From contig CAJKCQ010000006.1 in NCBI GenBank assembly GCA_905198475.1, forward strand, positions 1-58,172: a DNA stretch of 58,172 nucleotides, in the 5' to 3' direction. The stretch comes from an uncultured Sutterella sp. GTDB taxonomy: Bacteria; Pseudomonadota; Gammaproteobacteria; Burkholderiales; Burkholderiaceae_F. A model generated the notes under the pieces. It was not told the DNA's origin. It worked only from the letters and a program-made list of their open reading frames with translations, and made no database searches. A program made the translations under genes and the position numbers. Of this stretch, positions 52,634 through 58,172 are shown one piece after another. Within the stretch, counting starts at the first letter, position 1; every line of letters starts with the position of its first letter.

Positions 52634-54475
52634 ATGACCGACAACACCTTTCTCGCCGACCCCGCCCTCACGATCCCGAAGCTCCTACGCCGCACCGTGG
52701 CGCGCTTCCCCGACCGCGAGGCCTTCCGGCAGTTCGACTACGCGGACAACCGCTGGATCTCCGTCACCTGGAGCCAGTACCACCTCGAGGTCATGCGCTG
52801 GCGGCGCGCCTTCCTTGCGGCGGGCCTGCGGCCGGGCGACCGCGCGGCGATGCTTCTCACGAACTCCATCGACGCGGTGATCTTCGACCAGGCGGCCCTC
52901 GCCGCCGGCCTCGTGCCGGTGCCGCTCCACGCGATCGACACCCCGGGCTCCTCCGCCTACATCCTCGGCGACAGCGAAAGCCGCATCCTCGTGACGAGCT
53001 CTCGGGCGCGTTGGAATGCGATCCACGCGGCGGCCGCCGAGGAGGCGCTCGCGAACCTCGGCGAAGTGGTCCTCATCAACGACCTCGCCGACGACGATGA
53101 CGCGGGCGTGCACGTCGTGGGCGTCGAAGCGTGGCTCGCCCGCGGCAACGGCATTCCCGACGAGGTGCTCCCGCCCGAGCCCGCGCCCGAGGACCTCTCG
53201 GGCTTCATCTACACCTCGGGCACCACGGGGCGCCCCAAGGGCGTGATGCTCACGCACGCGAACCTGGTCGCGAACGTCCGGCAGATCTCCGGGCGCGTGG
53301 ACGTGGACGAAACCGACGTCTACCTCTCGTTCCTGCCCTTTTCGCACACCTTCGAACGCACGGTCGCGCACTACGTCGCCCTCACGCACGGCGCGGCGAT
53401 GGCCTTTGCGCGCTCCGTCGCCCACATCGAAGCGGACCTCGCCGAGGTCCACCCGACGCTCATGTGCACGGTGCCGCGCGTGCTCGAGCGCATCTACCAG
53501 AAGTTGCAGCTCTCGCTCAGCAAATCCTCCGAGCACGACCAGTACGTCGCCGCCTGGGCGGCCGAGGCGGGCTGGCGGCGCTTCTGCCGCGAAAACGGGC
53601 TCCCCGTCGAGCCCTCCACCCGCGAAAACCTCGACGAAACCGTGCTTCCGATCCTCGACGAGGACGTGGGCGCGAAGGTGCGCGCCGCCTTCGGCGGGCG
53701 CTTCAAGGCGATCTTCGCCGGGGGCGCGAGCCTCAACAGCACGGTCGCGCGCTACTTCTGCGCGATGGGGCTTCCCGTGCGGCAGGTCTACGGTCTCACC
53801 GAGACGAGCCCGATCATCTCCTTCACGGGAGCCCAAATGAACCACCCGGACTGCGTCGGACACCCCGTCGCCGACACCGAGGTGCGCTTGGGCGAGCGCG
53901 ACGAACTCCAGGTGAGGGGCCCGCAGGTGATGAAGGGCTACTGGAAGCGGCCCGCGGACACGGCCGCGGCCTTCACGCCCGACGGCTGGTTCCGCACGGG
54001 CGACCAGGCCGACCTCGCCGACGGCGGACGCGTGCGCATCCGCGGGCGCATCAAGGAGATCATCGTCACCTCGACGGGCGAGAAGATCGCCCCGGTGGAC
54101 CTCGAGTTCGCGATCCAGGCCGATCCTCTCTTCGAGCAGGTCTTCGTCTGCGGCGAGAACCGCCCCTTCATCTGCGCGATCGTGGTCGTGCAGCCCGAGC
54201 TCTGGAAGTCGATCTGCGCGGAGATGGAGCTCGACCCCGAGGCGCCCGAGACGCTCACGAACCGCTCCATGGCGCGGCTGCTCCTGAAGCGCGTGCGTGC
54301 CGCGGCGAAGGACTTCCCCTCCTACGGCATCCCGCGCTCGGTGGCGGTCGTGCGCGAGCCCTTCACCGTGGAGAACGGCCTCCTCACCCCGACCATGAAG
54401 CCGCGCCGCAAGCAGATCCTCGAGCGTTGGGGCGCGTTGGTCGAGGCGATCTACGCCGGGCACCCCACGGCGTGA
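52634..54475 (+). CDS. Long-chain acyl-CoA synthetase, AMP-forming (copy 2)
   Basis: 613-residue paralogue of the preceding gene with the same order of motifs: YTSGTTGRPKGVMLTHAN, FLPFSHTFERTVAHY, WRRFCRENGLPVEPS, YGLTETSPIISF, RTGDQADL, RIRGRIKEIIVTSTGEK and ENGLLTPTMKPRRKQI. Identity to copy 1 is roughly half by eye. Tandem copies suggest duplication and then divergence in chain-length preference or use. No terminator lies between them, so they are probably one operon. 295 bases separate it from guaB. Confidence 0.93.
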   Translation: MTDNTFLADPALTIPKLLRRTVARFPDREAFRQFDYADNRWISVTWSQYHLEVMRWRRAFLAAGLRPGDRAAMLLTNSIDAVIFDQAALAAGLVPVPLHAIDTPGSSAYILGDSESRILVTSSRARWNAIHAAAAEEALANLGEVVLINDLADDDDAGVHVVGVEAWLARGNGIPDEVLPPEPAPEDLSGFIYTSGTTGRPKGVMLTHANLVANVRQISGRVDVDETDVYLSFLPFSHTFERTVAHYVALTHGAAMAFARSVAHIEADLAEVHPTLMCTVPRVLERIYQKLQLSLSKSSEHDQYVAAWAAEAGWRRFCRENGLPVEPSTRENLDETVLPILDEDVGAKVRAAFGGRFKAIFAGGASLNSTVARYFCAMGLPVRQVYGLTETSPIISFTGAQMNHPDCVGHPVADTEVRLGERDELQVRGPQVMKGYWKRPADTAAAFTPDGWFRTGDQADLADGGRVRIRGRIKEIIVTSTGEKIAPVDLEFAIQADPLFEQVFVCGENRPFICAIVVVQPELWKSICAEMELDPEAPETLTNRSMARLLLKRVRAAAKDFPSYGIPRSVAVVREPFTVENGLLTPTMKPRRKQILERWGALVEAIYAGHPTA

Positions 54476-54770
54476 GCGCAGCCCCGGGCCGCAGCGGACG
54501 CGGCCCGGCCGCCCCGAAATTTTTCTTCTCAGGGGCCACACGGCGGGCGAAAAAATCATTAGACTGCGTGCGCAATCAATCTCGGTATATCCCTTTCCCC
54601 TCGAGATACGGGTGCAACGCCCCTCGAAGAATCGGACCTTCAGCCCGCAGGGACCTGCAGTCCCTTCCGGCGCCGACTGAACCCAATAAAACATGCCGCT
54701 CACGGACGCGGCGGTGCGACCGCTCCGCAGTTTCCCGACGGTATATTTTTTTTTGCACTCAGAGGTTGTT

Positions 54771-56240
54771 ATGCGACTCCTTCAGACGGCTCTGACGTTC
54801 GACGACGTCCTGCTCGTTCCCGCCTATTCCGAAATCCTTCCCCGCGACACGCAGCTGCAGACGAAGCTCACGCGCGGCCTCTCGATCAACATCCCGATGG
54901 TCTCCGCGGCCATGGATACCGTGACGGAAGCGAAGCTCGCGATTGCGCTCGCTCAGGAAGGCGGCATCGGCTTCATCCACAAGAACATGACCGCCGATCA
55001 GCAGGCCGCGGAAGTCGCCAAGGTGAAGCGCCACGAAGCGGGCGTCGTCGCCGAGCCGATCACCATCGGGCCGGAGATGCTCGTGGGCGACGTGATCGCC
55101 CTCGCGCGCGAACACCGCATTTCGGGCCTCCCGGTCGTCGCCGAAGACGGCACGGTGCTCGGCATGGTCACGAACCGCGACCTGCGCTTTGAAACCCGCA
55201 TGAGCGTTCCGGTCCGCGAAGTGATGACGCCGCGCGAACGCCTCGTCACGGTCCACGAAGGCGCCTCGCTCGAGGAAGCCAAGGAGCTGATGCACCAGCA
55301 CCGCCTCGAGCGCGTCCTCGTCGTCACGAAGGACTTCCGCCTCGCCGGCCTCATGACCGTCAAGGACATCACGAAGGCGACCGACCATCCGTTCGCCGCC
55401 AAGGACGCCAAGGGCAAGCTCCTCGCGGGCGCCGCGGTCTCCGTCGGCCAGGGCACGGAGGAGCGCGTCGAGAAGCTCGTGGATGCGGGCGTCGACGTCA
55501 TCGTCGTGGATACGGCCCACGGCCACTCCAAGGGCGTTCTTGACCGCGTCAAGTGGGTCAAGACCCACTACCCGGATCTGCAGGTGATCGGCGGCAACAT
55601 CGCCACCGGCGAAGCCGCCCTCGCCCTCGTCGAGCACGGCGCCGACGGCGTCAAGGTCGGCATCGGGCCGGGCTCGATCTGCACGACCCGCATCGTCGCG
55701 GGCGTGGGCGTGCCGCAGATCACTGCGGTGAGCAACGTCGCCGAAGCCCTCCAGGGCACGGGCGTTCCCTGCATCGCCGACGGCGGCATCCGCTTCTCGG
55801 GTGACATCGCCAAGGCGATCGCCGCGGGCGCGAGCTCCGTGATGATGGGCGGCATGTTCGCCGGCACCGAAGAGGCCCCGGGCGAAGTGATCCTCTACCA
55901 GGGCCGCTCCTACAAGTCCTACCGCGGCATGGGCTCCCTCGGCGCCATGGGCAAGGGCTCGGCCGACCGCTACTTCCAGGACAACAACCAGGGCAACATC
56001 GACAAGTTCGTTCCGGAAGGCATCGAAGGCATGGTTCCCTACAAGGGCTCCATCTCCGCGATCATCTATCAGATGATCGGCGGTCTGCGCTCCTCGATGG
56101 GCTACTGCGGCTGCCGCACGATCGAAGAGATGCGCACCCGCGCCCGCTTCGTGCAGATCACCGCCGGCGGCCTGCGCGAATCGCACGTCCACGACGTGAA
56201 GATCACGAAGGAAGCCCCGAACTATCGTCAGGCCAACTAA
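54771..56240 (+). CDS. guaB: Inosine-5'-monophosphate dehydrogenase
   Basis: Converts IMP to XMP with NAD, the committed step to GMP (489 residues). TFDDVLLVPAYSEILPRD near residue 9 and VSAAMDTVTEAKLAIALAQEGGIGFIHKN are family blocks. A pair of CBS domains sits at about 95-210. The catalytic cysteine lies in GPGSICTTR near 304, and the flap follows with YRGMGSLGAM. GAGG precedes the ATG at 54771; the open frame from 54693 is a 5' extension without homology. Followed by guaA after a terminator. Confidence 0.97.
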   Translation: MRLLQTALTFDDVLLVPAYSEILPRDTQLQTKLTRGLSINIPMVSAAMDTVTEAKLAIALAQEGGIGFIHKNMTADQQAAEVAKVKRHEAGVVAEPITIGPEMLVGDVIALAREHRISGLPVVAEDGTVLGMVTNRDLRFETRMSVPVREVMTPRERLVTVHEGASLEEAKELMHQHRLERVLVVTKDFRLAGLMTVKDITKATDHPFAAKDAKGKLLAGAAVSVGQGTEERVEKLVDAGVDVIVVDTAHGHSKGVLDRVKWVKTHYPDLQVIGGNIATGEAALALVEHGADGVKVGIGPGSICTTRIVAGVGVPQITAVSNVAEALQGTGVPCIADGGIRFSGDIAKAIAAGASSVMMGGMFAGTEEAPGEVILYQGRSYKSYRGMGSLGAMGKGSADRYFQDNNQGNIDKFVPEGIEGMVPYKGSISAIIYQMIGGLRSSMGYCGCRTIEEMRTRARFVQITAGGLRESHVHDVKITKEAPNYRQAN

Positions 56241-56300
56241 CTAAGCGGATCTCCCGGAAGCTGAAGGCGGCGCGCCGCCTTCAGCCCCGGGATCTTCCCC

Positions 56301-56342
56301 AAAAGGCGTCCGACCCGGCAAGAACGGGCGCGGGCGCCTTTT
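56301..56342 (+). terminator. Terminator between guaB and guaA
   Basis: AAAAGGCG pairs with CGCCTTTT across an imperfect GC-rich stem, followed by GCGTTCTG. A TATAGT -10-like element (56352-56357) right after it may start guaA. Confidence 0.55.
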
Positions 56343-56434
56343 GCGTTCTGTTATAGTCACGCGCGCGCACCGCACGTCCCGCTCCGGGAGCGGCGCGCCG
56401 CGAAAGAATTTTCCTTCTCCGGAAGCTCTCATCC

Positions 56435-58006
<1,572 letters not shown>

Positions 58007-58047
58007 GACGAAGGGCCGGCTGAGGCCGGCTTCCGCCCGTCCCCGGC

Positions 58048-58087
58048 GCCCCCGCCGCTCTTCTTGAGCTGCGGGGGCTTCTTTTAT
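58048..58087 (+). terminator. Terminator of guaA
   Basis: GCCCCCGC / GCGGGGGC stem with an inner CGCTC / GAGC pairing, then TTCTTTTATT. The last 85 bases of the window hold nothing I can identify. Confidence 0.8.
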
Positions 58088-58172
58088 TGGAGCTTCGTGC
58101 ATACATGTGGGTAGGCGTCGCCTCGATGTGGGGCTGCCCCCCTGATGCAGAAGGAATTTGCGCATCCTATGC

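Overview
The window is about 58 kb of GC-rich DNA (roughly 65% G+C by eye) densely packed with bacterial housekeeping genes. Gene content points to a gut-type, anaerobic or microaerophilic betaproteobacterium, most likely Sutterellaceae-like. The indicators are a C69 dipeptidase, arylsulfate sulfotransferase, DUF401 transporter, Tat-exported enzymes, class III ribonucleotide reductase, FNR-like palindromes and a beta/gamma-type SmpB/RnfH pair. The taxon is an inference; no 16S gene is present.

Layout. 1-215: the end of an IS200/IS605-type element. 216-6961 (minus strand): C69 dipeptidase, etfBA, a YqaA-like membrane protein with a CYTH enzyme, and proC with yggS. 7552-12877 (plus): imuA and a very divergent imuB-like gene, queH, an AEC-family transporter, and a Tat-exported HD-motif protein. 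13020-14691 (minus): an AT-richer AIPR-family phage-defence gene split by a frameshift in a seven-base C/G run. 14911-17991 (plus): DUF401 transporter, gltX, tRNA-Glu(CUC). 18063-21002: a LysR regulator divergent from assT. 21137-25282: rnfH divergent from smpB, then a metal/cobalamin-type ABC importer. 25547-30406: the leucine operon leuABCD. 30556-36284: a LysE-type exporter, then a minus-strand amino-acid scavenging group (two M20 amidohydrolases, a GltS-type symporter, a PuuD-type glutamine amidotransferase). 36300-37970: an IscB (RNA-guided HNH/RuvC nuclease) element with its omega-RNA region and a frameshifted C terminus. 38103-44604: PiT phosphate transporter with a PhoU-like tail, MFS transporter, lipoprotein, small membrane protein, Sel1-repeat protein. 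45341-48932: HU, then nrdG, a 70-residue glycyl-radical protein and nrdD. 48933-50699: a 1.77 kb gene-free but structured stretch. 50700-58006: two tandem acyl-CoA synthetases, guaB and guaA.

Most interesting points. (1) The class III ribonucleotide reductase is split: the large NrdD ends just after its zinc-binding cysteines, and the glycyl-radical loop lies on a separate 70-residue ORF. (2) The IscB element keeps a nested inverted-repeat omega-RNA region and all visible nuclease motifs but has lost its C-terminal domain by a single-base insertion. (3) The AIPR defence gene is interrupted at a C7 tract that could be a phase-variation switch or a sequencing error. (4) Several non-coding stretches (upstream of nrdD, between the Sel1-repeat gene and HU, and the 1.77 kb gap) carry strong stem-loops, terminators and repeated promoter-like units that suggest unannotated small RNAs or leader regulation.

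Many long open frames lie antisense to real genes because of the GC-rich codon bias. They were treated as shadows and left out.
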